Of a stretch of DNA of 64,000 nucleotides, positions 52,594 to 60,851 are shown piece after piece. Location of the stretch: NCBI RefSeq assembly GCF_018437505.1, contig NZ_CP072467.1:1302001-1366000 (forward strand), read 5' to 3'. Every line of letters starts with the position of its first letter. The stretch's first letter is position 1. The translations under genes and the position numbers were made by a program. The stretch comes from Spiractinospora alimapuensis (GTDB lineage Bacteria > Actinomycetota > Actinomycetes > Streptosporangiales > Streptosporangiaceae). The notes under the pieces are model-generated. The model had not been told where the DNA came from and searched no databases. It saw nothing but the letters and a program-made list of their open reading frames with translations.

Positions 52594-53762
52594 TGCTCCA
52601 CCCCCGCCGTCTCCAGCAGCGACCGCGTGCGGTGGGCCGCCAACGGCGGGTCCTCCAGCACCCCGGCCTCGTCGGCGAGCCGCACCGTGTGGCACAGGTG
52701 TGGGAGGGAACGCGCGCTCTGCAGCCCACCGACCATCGTGAAGCCGGGTTGATGTCCGTTCAGCCAGGCGAGGAACGCGATTCCGGTCTTGTAGTAGAAG
52801 GTCGGCGCGGCGAACAGGTGCCGGGCGAGGGGCAGCGTCGGTTCGAACGCCGCGTCATACGCGGCGAGGTCGTCGACGTCCAGGGCGTGCAGGGCCGTGA
52901 CCGCCGCGGGCGCGATCGCCGCGAACACCCCCAGGAGGGCGTCGGAGTGGTGTCCCCGCGACCCCTTGATCAGCTCCGGATAGTTGAAGTCGTCCCCGGT
53001 GTAGAGCCGCACGCCGGCGGGGAGCCGCTCCCGTAGCCGGATCTCCAGGTCGGCGTCGAGCAACGACACCTTGATCCCGTCCACGGCGTGGACGTGCTCG
53101 GTGACCAGCGCGACGACCCCGTCGATCGCCTTCGCCGGATCGTCCTCACCCCAGTAGCCCGCCAACGCGGGATCGAAGTCGGGTCCCAGCCAGTGCAGCA
53201 CCACGGGGGCCCGCACCTGACCGAGGATCCGCCCGTACACCCTGGCGTAGTCCTCGGGCCCGGTGGCGAGCGCCGCGAGCTGGCGACTCGCCATGAGCAC
53301 CGGGGTGACGCCCGCTCCCTCGACGACCTCGAGCTGGGTCTCGTACGCCCCAGCGACGTCGTCCACATGGTTCAGGCGCGGTTCCGCGTGGTCGGTCCCG
53401 GCTCCGCACACGATCGCGCCACCCACCGAACGCGCCTCCTCGGCGCTGCGCCGGATGAGTTCCGCGGTACACGCCCAGTCGAGCCCCATGCCACGTTGGG
53501 CGGTGTCCATCGCCTCGGCGACGCCCAGACCCAGACGCCACAGGTGACGCCGGAACGCCAGGGTCGCGTCCCAGTCCAATCGCGCGGGCTCGCCGGGGGC
53601 GTTGCCGGCCAGTGGGTCGGCGACGACGTGGGTCGCGGCGTAGGCGACTCGAGAACGGGGCGGGGCGGCGGAATACCCGCCACTCTCCTCGTGCCCGTCC
53701 CGCAGCCAGTGGTCGGCCAGGGTTCCGTCCAGTTGGGGCATGCGCAGGCGGAGTTCCGACAC
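52590..53762 (-). CDS. DUF993 / dihydrodipicolinate synthase-like protein
   Basis: About 390 residues of the DUF993 family, a TIM barrel distantly related to dihydrodipicolinate synthase aldolases. Visible segments are SRVAYAATHVVADPLAGN, WDATLAFRRHLWRLGLGVAE, DTAQRGMGLDWACTAEL, GIKVSLLDADLEIRLRERLP with a lysine in the position of Schiff-base enzymes, and LYTGDDFNYPELIKG. The lysine role is inferred. The GTG at 53762 or 53765 follows GGAGGG. Operon partners (dehydrogenase upstream, isomerase downstream) suggest retro-aldol cleavage of an oxidised sugar (inference). Confidence 0.85.
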   Translation of the reverse strand: MSELRLRMPQLDGTLADHWLRDGHEESGGYSAAPPRSRVAYAATHVVADPLAGNAPGEPARLDWDATLAFRRHLWRLGLGVAEAMDTAQRGMGLDWACTAELIRRSAEEARSVGGAIVCGAGTDHAEPRLNHVDDVAGAYETQLEVVEGAGVTPVLMASRQLAALATGPEDYARVYGRILGQVRAPVVLHWLGPDFDPALAGYWGEDDPAKAIDGVVALVTEHVHAVDGIKVSLLDADLEIRLRERLPAGVRLYTGDDFNYPELIKGSRGHHSDALLGVFAAIAPAAVTALHALDVDDLAAYDAAFEPTLPLARHLFAAPTFYYKTGIAFLAWLNGHQPGFTMVGGLQSARSLPHLCHTVRLADEAGVLEDPPLAAHRTRSLLETAGVEQ

Positions 53763-53788
53763 CACGCTCCCTCCTTCCGTTCGTGGTC

Positions 53789-54937
53789 TCACTCGCCGCT
53801 CGCGATCTCGACACGGCGTCCCTCCGCCGAGGACCGCTGCGCTGCCTCGGCCAGGCGCAGCCCACGTGCCCCCGCCCGAAAGTCGTAGGGGAAGGACTCG
53901 TCGGTGAACAGGTGGGCCAGGAACAGCTCCCACTGCCTGCGGAAGCCGTTGGTGAACTCGCCGTTGTCCGGGACGGTCTGCCACTGCTGCCGGTAGGGCT
54001 GGGCCTCCGCACGGTCGGGGTCCCAGGCACAGCGGGGCGTGGTGGCACGGGACTGGGCACGGCACTCGCGCAGACCGGCCACCGCGCTGCCGAGCGTGCC
54101 GTCCACCTGGAACTCCACGAGCTCGTCCCGGTTGACGCGCACACACCAGGAGGAGTTGATCTGGGCAATGGTGCCGTTGGCGAGCTCGAGGATCGCGTAC
54201 GCGGCGTCGTCCGCAGTCGCCGCGTAGGCCGAGCCGTCCTCGCCGACCCGGTCCGGGACGTGCGTCGCCATCCGGGCCGTCACCGCTGACACCGGCGCGA
54301 AGATGTGCTCCAGCACGTAGTTCCAGTGCGGGAACATGTCCAGCACGATGCCGCCGCCGTCCTCGGCGCGATAGTTCCAGCTCGGCCGCTGGGCGTCCTG
54401 CCAGTCCCCCTCGAAGACCCAGTAGCCGAACTCCCCACGGACCGACAGGATCCGCCCGAAGAACCCGCCGTCGACCAGCCGACGCAGCTTCCGCAACCCC
54501 GGCAGGAACAACTTGTCCTGCACAACACCGCTCTTCAGGCCCGCGTCCTCCACCAGTCGCGCGAGCTCCAGTGCCGCGGCCTCGGTGTCGGCGACGGGCT
54601 TCTCCGCGTAGATGTGTTTGCCGGCGGCGACGGCGCGGCGGACCGCGTCCTCGCGCACGTTGGTGACCTGGCTGTCGAAGTACACGTGTACGGAGGGGTC
54701 GCTGAGGACGGAGTCGAGGTCGGTGGTCCACCGCTCCACCCCGTGTTGTTCCGCGATCGCTCGCAGCTTGCGTTCCGACCGTCCGACCAGGACCGGTTCG
54801 GGAATGACCCGGGTGCCGTCCGGCAACGGCACACCACCGTCGGCGCGGATGGCGAGGATGGATCGCACGAGGTGCTGTCGGTACCCCATGCGACCGGTGA
54901 CACCGTTCATCGCCACGCCGAGGACACGATCATCCAT
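53789..54937 (-). CDS. Gfo/Idh/MocA family oxidoreductase
   Basis: A 382-residue NAD(P)-dependent dehydrogenase: GVAMNGVTGRMGYRQHLVRS (Rossmann), HIYAEKPVADTEAAALELAR (catalytic Glu-Lys-Pro), GGGIVLDMFPHWNYVLEHIF, and AQINSSWCVRVNRDELVEF. GGAGAG lies 7 bp before the ATG at 54937, so the 20-codon upstream extension is not used. It is the first gene of a three-gene operon. A LacI-type operator at 54955-54968 overlaps its promoter region. Confidence 0.9.
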   Translation of the reverse strand: MDDRVLGVAMNGVTGRMGYRQHLVRSILAIRADGGVPLPDGTRVIPEPVLVGRSERKLRAIAEQHGVERWTTDLDSVLSDPSVHVYFDSQVTNVREDAVRRAVAAGKHIYAEKPVADTEAAALELARLVEDAGLKSGVVQDKLFLPGLRKLRRLVDGGFFGRILSVRGEFGYWVFEGDWQDAQRPSWNYRAEDGGGIVLDMFPHWNYVLEHIFAPVSAVTARMATHVPDRVGEDGSAYAATADDAAYAILELANGTIAQINSSWCVRVNRDELVEFQVDGTLGSAVAGLRECRAQSRATTPRCAWDPDRAEAQPYRQQWQTVPDNGEFTNGFRRQWELFLAHLFTDESFPYDFRAGARGLRLAEAAQRSSAEGRRVEIASGE

Positions 54938-54954
54938 GGACTGCTCTCCTTCAC

Positions 54955-54968
54955 AGAAAACGCTTTCT
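54955..54968. promoter_or_regulatory. LacI-family operator 1 (AGAAAACGCTTTCT)
   Basis: A 14-bp near-palindrome with the central CG typical of LacI-family sites lies 18 bp upstream of the Gfo/Idh start. It is the exact reverse complement of the site at 55065-55078 and differs by one base from the perfect site at 59513-59526. Confidence 0.75.
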
Positions 54969-55064
54969 TCTCCGGCGTGTCTGTCCGGGAGAAACACCCG
55001 GATACGCCGGTGCGTTACGGATCAGCGGGTTGACAAGGGGGGCCAGCACTCCCGAGCCTAGATT

Positions 55065-55078
55065 AGAAAGCGTTTTCT
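55065..55078. promoter_or_regulatory. LacI-family operator 2 (AGAAAGCGTTTTCT)
   Basis: The reverse complement of operator 1, located 15 bp upstream of the secreted sugar dehydrogenase start. With operator 1, 110 bp away, it brackets the divergent promoter region, so both transcription units should respond to the same repressor. Confidence 0.75.
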
Positions 55079-55093
55079 TGCCAGGAGGTGTGG

Positions 55094-56551
55094 ATGTCCA
55101 GTCCCCCCACTCGACGCCGACTCGCGCCCATCGCGACGTTCGGCGCCGTGGCCCTCATCGCGACCACGACCCCCGCGCTTGCCGACAGCGACGACCCCAT
55201 CTGGGACCCCCTCCCCGACCCCGCCCCCAGTGACCTCGCCATCACCGTCGAGGAGCACGCGCAGCTCCCGCCGTCACAGCCCGACCCCCCACCGACCGAC
55301 GGGCGTCTCAACCGCGAGAACCGCATCAACTACCTCGGCGAGATCCCCGACGGATCGGGACGGCAGTTCGTGCCCGACCTCAACGGAATGCTCTACGTGC
55401 TCTCTCCCGAGGGCGATGTCTCCCCCTACCTCGACGTGGGCGGCGAGTTCGCGCCGGAGTTCTGGGACCACCAGGGGCTGGGCAGCGGGTTCGGATTCGC
55501 GGCCTTCCACCCCGACTTCGCCGAGAACGGCCTGTTCTACACGGTGCACACCGAGGGACGTGACGCACTGGAGGAGGAGACCCCCGACCTCCCCGCGCCC
55601 GACCCCGACGACGTCGCCCACCACGGCGTCATCACGGAGTGGCGCGCCGACGACCCGGAGGCCGACGAGTTCTCCGGCAGCCAACGCGAGGTCCTGCGCC
55701 TGGGCTTCGAAACCTTCATCCACGGCTTCCAGGAGATCAACTTCAACCCCACCGCGGAACCCGGCGACGCCGACCACGGTCTGCTCTACCTGGCCGTCGG
55801 GGACGGGGGCGGCAGTGTCACCGGACCGGCGCCGCAACAACTGGACCGGCCGGAGGGGTCCATCCTGCGCGTCGATCCGCTGGGCGACGACAGCGGAAAC
55901 GGCGCCTACGGCATCCCCGGGGACAACCCCTTCGTCGACGAGGAGGACGCGCTGGGCGAGATCTACGCCCTCGGCCTGCGCAACCCGCACCGGTTCAGTT
56001 GGGACCCCAACGGGGACCACCGCATGTTCCTCGCCAACATCGGCGAGTGGCACATCGAGTCGGTGTACGAGGTGCGCGCCGGCGACAACTTCGGGTGGGC
56101 CGATCGCGAAGGTCCATTCCGGGTGGAGTCGGACCGCCTCATCTACCCCCTGCCCGAGGACGACCACCTCAACGGCTACACCTACCCCGTCGCGGCCTAC
56201 GACCACAACCGGGAGCCCGGGGAAACCGGTGACCTGGGCGTCGCCACGGTGGGGGGTTTCGTCTACCGCGGCGACATCGGCCAGCTCAACGGCCTGTACC
56301 TGTTCGGCGACATCGTGAGCGGCGAGCTCTACTGGACCCGGGCCGGCCAGATGGACCGTGAGTCCGACGATCTCGCCCCCATCCACCAGCTCCGCGTCCT
56401 CGACGCGGACGGCAACGAGGTGTCCATGGCGGAACTCGCGGACGAGGAACGCGTCGACCTGCGCTTCGGCATCGACGCCGCCGGCGAGCTCTACCTGTTG
56501 TCCAAGGGCAGCGGGTCGGTCTGGCGCATCACCGACGCCAGCCGGGTCTGA
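55094..56551 (+). CDS. Secreted PQQ-dependent sugar (glucose/sorbosone) dehydrogenase
   Basis: A 485-residue exported six-bladed propeller. After a signal peptide (PTRRRLAPIATFGAVALIAT, cleavage near ALAD) come the family landmarks HQGLGSGFGFAAFHPDF, GLLYLAVGDGGGS, EGSILRVDPLG, IYALGLRNPHRFSWDP with the active-site Arg-Asn-Pro, and VGGFVYRGDIGQLNGLYLFG. It oxidises an aldose or sorbosone outside the membrane, and the mature protein is acidic. The ATG at 55094 has AGGAGG 5 bp upstream. A related domain is part of the ThuA protein at 16510-20796. Confidence 0.9.
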   Translation: MSSPPTRRRLAPIATFGAVALIATTTPALADSDDPIWDPLPDPAPSDLAITVEEHAQLPPSQPDPPPTDGRLNRENRINYLGEIPDGSGRQFVPDLNGMLYVLSPEGDVSPYLDVGGEFAPEFWDHQGLGSGFGFAAFHPDFAENGLFYTVHTEGRDALEEETPDLPAPDPDDVAHHGVITEWRADDPEADEFSGSQREVLRLGFETFIHGFQEINFNPTAEPGDADHGLLYLAVGDGGGSVTGPAPQQLDRPEGSILRVDPLGDDSGNGAYGIPGDNPFVDEEDALGEIYALGLRNPHRFSWDPNGDHRMFLANIGEWHIESVYEVRAGDNFGWADREGPFRVESDRLIYPLPEDDHLNGYTYPVAAYDHNREPGETGDLGVATVGGFVYRGDIGQLNGLYLFGDIVSGELYWTRAGQMDRESDDLAPIHQLRVLDADGNEVSMAELADEERVDLRFGIDAAGELYLLSKGSGSVWRITDASRV

Positions 56552-56560
56552 AGACATCGG

Positions 56561-56594
56561 GCGCGGGCCCGGTCGGGATCGTCCGGGCCCGCGC
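56561..56594. terminator. Hairpin after the sugar dehydrogenase gene
   Basis: GCGCGGGCCCGG and its exact complement form a 12-bp stem with a 10-nt loop, starting 9 bp after the stop codon. A typical GC-only actinomycete terminator. Confidence 0.7.
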
Positions 56595-56647
56595 TCCCGA
56601 CGGGACCGTCCCGTCGCTATCCTCCGCGCGCGAACGCGCCCGCCAAC

Positions 56648-56681
56648 TACGGGGCCCGGAGCACGTGCTCCGGGCCCCGTA
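56648..56681. terminator. 34-bp perfect palindrome between convergent genes
   Basis: The sequence from 56648 to 56681 is a perfect palindrome around CACGTG, ending 10 bp before the stop codon of the convergent ATPase gene. It would fold equally in both transcripts and is a likely bidirectional terminator. Confidence 0.7.
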
Positions 56682-56691
56682 CTTGGGCGTT

Positions 56692-57522
56692 CTACTCGTG
56701 GGACGCCGAGGCCCCCAAGAGGTCGCGGATCTCGGCGGTGAGGGTGGCGAACGTCGGATCGGCCAACGTGGTGGCGTAGTCCCGTTCCTCGGGGAGGTCG
56801 ACGTCGAGCTCGGTGACGATGCGTCCCGGTCGGGGGCTCATCACCAGCACCCGGTTGGACAGGTACACCGCCTCGGAGATCGAGTGCGTCACCAGGACGA
56901 TGGTGGTGCCGGTGACGCGCCAGATGCGGTGGAGCTCGACGTTCATCTGTTCCCGCGTGAGCGCGTCCAGGGCGCCGAAGGGCTCGTCCATGAGCAGGAC
57001 CGGCGGCTCGTGGAGCAGGGCCCGGCACAGGGCGACCCGCTGCTGCATCCCGCCGGAGAGCTGATGGGGGTAGGCCTCCTCGAACCCGGTGAGGCCCGTC
57101 GTGGCCATCAGTTCGTCGCAGCGCTCCGCGGCCCGCCGCTTGTCCATGCCGCGGATCTCGGCCTGGATCAGGATGTTGCGGCGGGCGGAGCGCCACTCCA
57201 GCAGGGCCGCACTCTGGAACACGAACCCGATCCGGTGCTGCGGACCGCGTACGGGCTCCCCGAGCAGTGAGATGTCCCCCACGGTGGGTGCGACCAGACC
57301 CGCGGCCAGCTTCAGCATCGTCGACTTGCCACAGCCCGACGGGCCCACCAACGACACGAACTCGCCCGTCGCGACCCGCACACTGACGTCGTCGACCGCG
57401 GTCACCGCGCCGTGCTTGCCGGAGAACGTACAGGTCAGGTCGCGGATGTCCAGAGCGGGTTCGGGCGACGCCGGAGGGTCGACGTCGGGTTGTTGGGGAG
57501 CTGCGTCCACCACGCGTTTCAT
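56692..57522 (-). CDS. ABC transporter ATP-binding protein (nitrate/sulfonate/pyrimidine-precursor type)
   Basis: A 276-residue ATPase of the SsuB/TauB/ThiZ group: Walker A GPSGCGKST, Q-loop FVFQSAALLEWRSARRNIL, signature LSGGMQQRVALCRAL, Walker B VLLMDEPFGALD and switch His in VLVTHSISEAVYL. The ATG at 57522 is preceded by AAAGGAA 7 bp upstream. It is the third gene of the operon (permease, binding protein, ATPase) that starts at a LacI-type operator. Confidence 0.92.
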   Translation of the reverse strand: MKRVVDAAPQQPDVDPPASPEPALDIRDLTCTFSGKHGAVTAVDDVSVRVATGEFVSLVGPSGCGKSTMLKLAAGLVAPTVGDISLLGEPVRGPQHRIGFVFQSAALLEWRSARRNILIQAEIRGMDKRRAAERCDELMATTGLTGFEEAYPHQLSGGMQQRVALCRALLHEPPVLLMDEPFGALDALTREQMNVELHRIWRVTGTTIVLVTHSISEAVYLSNRVLVMSPRPGRIVTELDVDLPEERDYATTLADPTFATLTAEIRDLLGASASHE

Positions 57523-57559
57523 CGGCGTGTTCCTTTCGCCACGGACGTTCACCGACACA

Positions 57560-58585
57560 TCACTCCGCCAGGGACTCCTCCCAGTAGTCGGCCGGCTCGC
57601 CGTCCGCCGTGATCTCGGTGTGTTCGGCGAGCACCGCGAGCGTCTGCTCCCAATCCTCGACCGCGTTCACCCCCGGCCGCTCGCCCTCGGTGTTCTCCGT
57701 GTAGAGGAGCTCGAAGCTGGCCTCGAGCTGTTCGGCCATGACCTCGGTGGAGGGGTTCTCCTCCGCCATCTCGTCCATCGCCTCCACGGCGGCCTGGACG
57801 TCCTCCTGGGCGGCCTCCCAGGAACGCGTGGACGCCTCCAACATCCCGCGGACCTCCTCGGGGTTGTCCTCGATCCGGTCCTCCTGGGTCAGCAGACCGT
57901 TGCCGAGGAAGTTGGGTGCCCAGTCGATGTAGTACATGACGTCGACGTCGCGGCCGGACTCGGCCTCGATGGTGGGGGCCTGGTCGTGCCCGAAGCCGGT
58001 GATGCAGTCCGCCTGCTCCTCGATCAGGGTGGGAATCTTGGCCGCGGAGTCGACGTGCTGCATCTGGATGTCGTCCTCGCTCATGTCGTTGGCGTCGAGG
58101 AAGATCGGCAGCGTCTGACTGAGCGCGTCCCCCGGTGAGATCGCCATGTCCCGACCGACCAGGTCCTGCGGCTCCGAGATCCCGGTATCACTGAAACACT
58201 GGATGGCGGCGGGGTTCCGCTGAAGGAACACCCCGATGCTGCGCACCGGCACCCCCTCGCTCGCCGCCGTGACCATCGAGGGCGCGTCGGCCCAGCCGTA
58301 GTCGACCTGGCCCTGGCCCGCGGCCTGGGCCACCACCAGAGATCCCTCCCCCGGCTGGATCGTGAGGTCGATTCCCTCCTCCTCGAAGAAGCCCTGCTGC
58401 AGGCCGTAGTAGAACGGCGCGTGCTCGCCGTAGGGAACCCAGTTCAGGGTCAGGGTGACCTCGGCGAGGCCCTCACCGTCGTCGCCGTCTCCCCCGCCGC
58501 AGGCGGACGCGGCGAGGACGAGCGGGAGGGCGACGCACGCCGCCTTGACGGCGGTGGGCATGCGGAAAGCGGAGCTTGGGGGCAT
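57560..58585 (-). CDS. ABC transporter substrate-binding lipoprotein (NMT1/THI5-like)
   Basis: A 341-residue lipoprotein with lipobox LAASAC (Cys about 29). The mature part follows the NMT1/THI5 pattern: LTLNWVPYGEHAPFYYGLQQ, GFFEEEGIDLTIQPGEGS, VDYGWADAPSMVTAASEGVP, and VGRDMAISPGDALSQTLP. These proteins bind small heterocycles, sulfonates or pyrimidine precursors rather than sugars. Residues 250-300 are very acidic. It lies between the permease and the ATPase genes. Confidence 0.9.
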   Translation of the reverse strand: MPPSSAFRMPTAVKAACVALPLVLAASACGGGDGDDGEGLAEVTLTLNWVPYGEHAPFYYGLQQGFFEEEGIDLTIQPGEGSLVVAQAAGQGQVDYGWADAPSMVTAASEGVPVRSIGVFLQRNPAAIQCFSDTGISEPQDLVGRDMAISPGDALSQTLPIFLDANDMSEDDIQMQHVDSAAKIPTLIEEQADCITGFGHDQAPTIEAESGRDVDVMYYIDWAPNFLGNGLLTQEDRIEDNPEEVRGMLEASTRSWEAAQEDVQAAVEAMDEMAEENPSTEVMAEQLEASFELLYTENTEGERPGVNAVEDWEQTLAVLAEHTEITADGEPADYWEESLAE

Positions 58586-58615
58586 GAGCTTCTCCTCTGG
58601 GTGGTCGGGCCGGGG

Positions 58616-59494
58616 TCAGGCCGTGGCGACGGTGTCCTCACGGCGGCTCGCGTGCCACGGAATCGCCAGGCGCTCCGCGAGCTCCACGAGAACGAAGAGC
58701 AGGATGCCCATCAGCGACATGGCGATCAGGACCGCGAAGAGCAGGGTGGAGTTCAGGTTGCCGTTGGCGACGAGCAGCAGGTACCCGAGCCCCTCGTTCG
58801 CGCCCACGAACTCACCGACCACAGCGCCGACCACCGCGAGTGTGATCGCCACCTTCAGACCGGAGAACAGGTGCGGCAACGCGGTGGGGAAGCGGATCTT
58901 GCGGAAGGTCTGCCACCTGCTCGCGCCCATGCTGGCTGACAGGTGCAGCAGCTCCGGCGGAACCGACCGCAGCCCGGCGACACCCGAGATCACCACCGGG
59001 AAGAACGCCACCAGGACCGCCACCAGGATCTTGGGCCCTGGGCCGAAACCCATCCAGATGACGAACAAGGGCGCGATGGCCACCTTCGGGATGACCTGGG
59101 CGAAGAGGAGCAGCGGGTAGAGCGTGCGTTCGATGGTGCGCGAGTAGACGATGCCCAGCGCGCAGACCAGGCCGATGACGGTGGCGAGCACGAATCCGAT
59201 GACGGTCTCGTACAACGTGACCCAGGTGTGGGTGAGGAGCATCGCGCGGTCGGAGACGAGCAGGGAGTCCGCCACGTCCCATGGGGCGGGAACCAGGTAG
59301 GGCCGGACCCACTCCTGCCAGGCGACGAGTGCCCAGACCGCGAGTAGGCCCAGGAGCAGCAACGCTGGGCGCCAACTGGCCTCGACCAGGTTGGCCAGTG
59401 ATGTCACCAGTGGAGAACGCGGGGTCTCGCGGGCCGCACCGTGGGGTTCGCGGTCCCGGGTCACGGTTGGCTTGCGCTCCATAACCTCGCTCAT
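58616..59494 (-). CDS. ABC transporter permease (SsuC/TauC/ThiX type)
   Basis: A 292-residue permease with six hydrophobic segments and the EAA-type loop containing SASMGASRWQTFRKIRFPTA. LLFAQVIPKVAIAPLFVIWM and the GFVLATVIGLVCALG segment are typical. GGGAAA lies 5 bp before the ATG at 59494. The gene is first in its operon, and the perfect LacI operator lies 19 bp upstream, divergent from the lacI-type gene. Confidence 0.9.
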   Translation of the reverse strand: MSEVMERKPTVTRDREPHGAARETPRSPLVTSLANLVEASWRPALLLLGLLAVWALVAWQEWVRPYLVPAPWDVADSLLVSDRAMLLTHTWVTLYETVIGFVLATVIGLVCALGIVYSRTIERTLYPLLLFAQVIPKVAIAPLFVIWMGFGPGPKILVAVLVAFFPVVISGVAGLRSVPPELLHLSASMGASRWQTFRKIRFPTALPHLFSGLKVAITLAVVGAVVGEFVGANEGLGYLLLVANGNLNSTLLFAVLIAMSLMGILLFVLVELAERLAIPWHASRREDTVATA

Positions 59495-59512
59495 CGGCGT
59501 TTCCCGTCGCGT

Positions 59513-59526
59513 AGAAAACGTTTTCT
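59513..59526. promoter_or_regulatory. LacI-family operator 3, perfect palindrome AGAAAACGTTTTCT
   Basis: A perfect 14-bp palindrome lies 19 bp upstream of the permease start in the spacer shared with the LacI-family regulator. It is the best-conserved of the three sites and probably serves both repression of the transporter and autoregulation. Confidence 0.8.
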
Positions 59527-59692
59527 GTAGCCTAGCTCTGTGTCACGCGTCACTGTCAAGATCCGGCGGCGAAGATCTGTCACGATCCTGACGGCGACCG
59601 AGGAACAGGCGCCGGCGTGCTTCGGCGCACCAACCTAGGATGAGGAGGTCCACCATGCGCGGCAGGAGAGCGACACGTCGGAGAGGAAGCAC

Positions 59693-60706
59693 ATGGCGAC
59701 CTTGACCGACGTTGCCCGGCTAGCGGGAGTCTCGCTGGCGACGGCATCACGGGTCATGAACGACTCCTCCTACGGAGTCGCGCCGGAGCTGCGGCAACGG
59801 GTGTTGGCGGCGTCGGAGGAGCTGCAGTACGTTCCCAACGCCCACGCACGGGCGCTGGTGAGTGCGAAGAACCCCACCGTGGGCGTCGTGGTCCACGACG
59901 TCAGCGACCCCTACTTCGCCGAGATCACCCGCGGCCTGCAGCAGGTGGCCATCCGCCACAACCGACTCGTCCTGATCTGCAACTCCTACCGCGCCCCGGA
60001 ACGCGAGGCCGACTACCTCGCCCAGCTCCGCGCCCAACGGGTCGAGGCGCTGGTGCTGGTGGGTAGCGGCTATGTGGACCCCGAGGCGACCCGGACCCTG
60101 GTCCGCGGCCTCAACGCGTTCTCCGAAGGAGGGGGCCGGGTCACCGTCGTCGGTCGTCACCCCATCGTCGGGGACACGATCGCCCCCGACAACGTGTCCG
60201 GAGGCTACGCCGCCGGCCGGCACCTGTTCGGACAGGGACACCGGGAGCTCGCGGTCGTCACTGGTCCTCCCGGCCTGACCACCGTGGCCGACCGGATGAC
60301 CGGCATGCGCAGCGCGGCCGAGGAGCACGAGGTCGAGATCGGCGGCGACCGCGTGTGGCACGGTGACTTCACCCGCGACGGCGGCGCCGAGGCCACCGAC
60401 CGCCTGCTCCGGCGCTGGCCGCGGGTCACGGCGATCGCCGCGCACAACGACGCGATGGCGGTCGGGGTGATGGCCGTCCTGCGCGACCGGGGACTCCGGG
60501 TACCCGAGGACGTGTCGGTGATCGGCTTCAACGACATGCCGATCGCGCGCGACGTCACGCCCCCGCTCACCACCATCAGGCTCCCGCTGGTGGAGATGGG
60601 CGAACGGGCCATGACCCTCGCCCTGAGCCGCCAGGAGCACCCCGCGGTGACCGAGACGTTCCCGGCGACCCTCGTGGTCCGGGACAGCACCCGCCCCCCG
60701 CGCTGA
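59693..60706 (+). CDS. LacI family transcriptional regulator
   Basis: A 337-residue repressor. The N-terminal helix-turn-helix and hinge (DVARLAGVSLATASRVMN, LQYVPNAHARALVSAKN) precede the periplasmic-binding-like sugar domain (VGVVVHDVSDPYFAEITRGL, VTAIAAHNDAMAVGVMAVLR, VSVIGFNDMPIARDVTPPLT). GGAGAGGAA lies just before the ATG. The three matching 14-bp operators in this window are consistent with a local repressor controlling the isomerase operon, the secreted dehydrogenase and the importer. The effector is unknown, probably a sugar or sugar acid. Confidence 0.94.
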   Translation: MATLTDVARLAGVSLATASRVMNDSSYGVAPELRQRVLAASEELQYVPNAHARALVSAKNPTVGVVVHDVSDPYFAEITRGLQQVAIRHNRLVLICNSYRAPEREADYLAQLRAQRVEALVLVGSGYVDPEATRTLVRGLNAFSEGGGRVTVVGRHPIVGDTIAPDNVSGGYAAGRHLFGQGHRELAVVTGPPGLTTVADRMTGMRSAAEEHEVEIGGDRVWHGDFTRDGGAEATDRLLRRWPRVTAIAAHNDAMAVGVMAVLRDRGLRVPEDVSVIGFNDMPIARDVTPPLTTIRLPLVEMGERAMTLALSRQEHPAVTETFPATLVVRDSTRPPR

Positions 60707-60717
60707 ACCTCGACTCC

Positions 60718-60756
60718 CCCGGCCCTGCCCACGCCTCCGGCGCCGGTGGGGCCGGG
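60718..60756. terminator. Hairpin after the LacI-family gene
   Basis: CCCGGCCC and GGGCCGGG pair around a region that contains a second small CAC/GTG helix, 12 bp after the stop codon and before the convergent moeA gene. Confidence 0.55.
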
Positions 60757-60851
60757 CACCGCGACACCGCGAACGCTGTTGGAGACCGAGGACCCGGTGG
60801 GATTCGACCGGCCGCCTCGTCGGTCCCGCCGGCCCCGCGCCGTCGTCGGGG

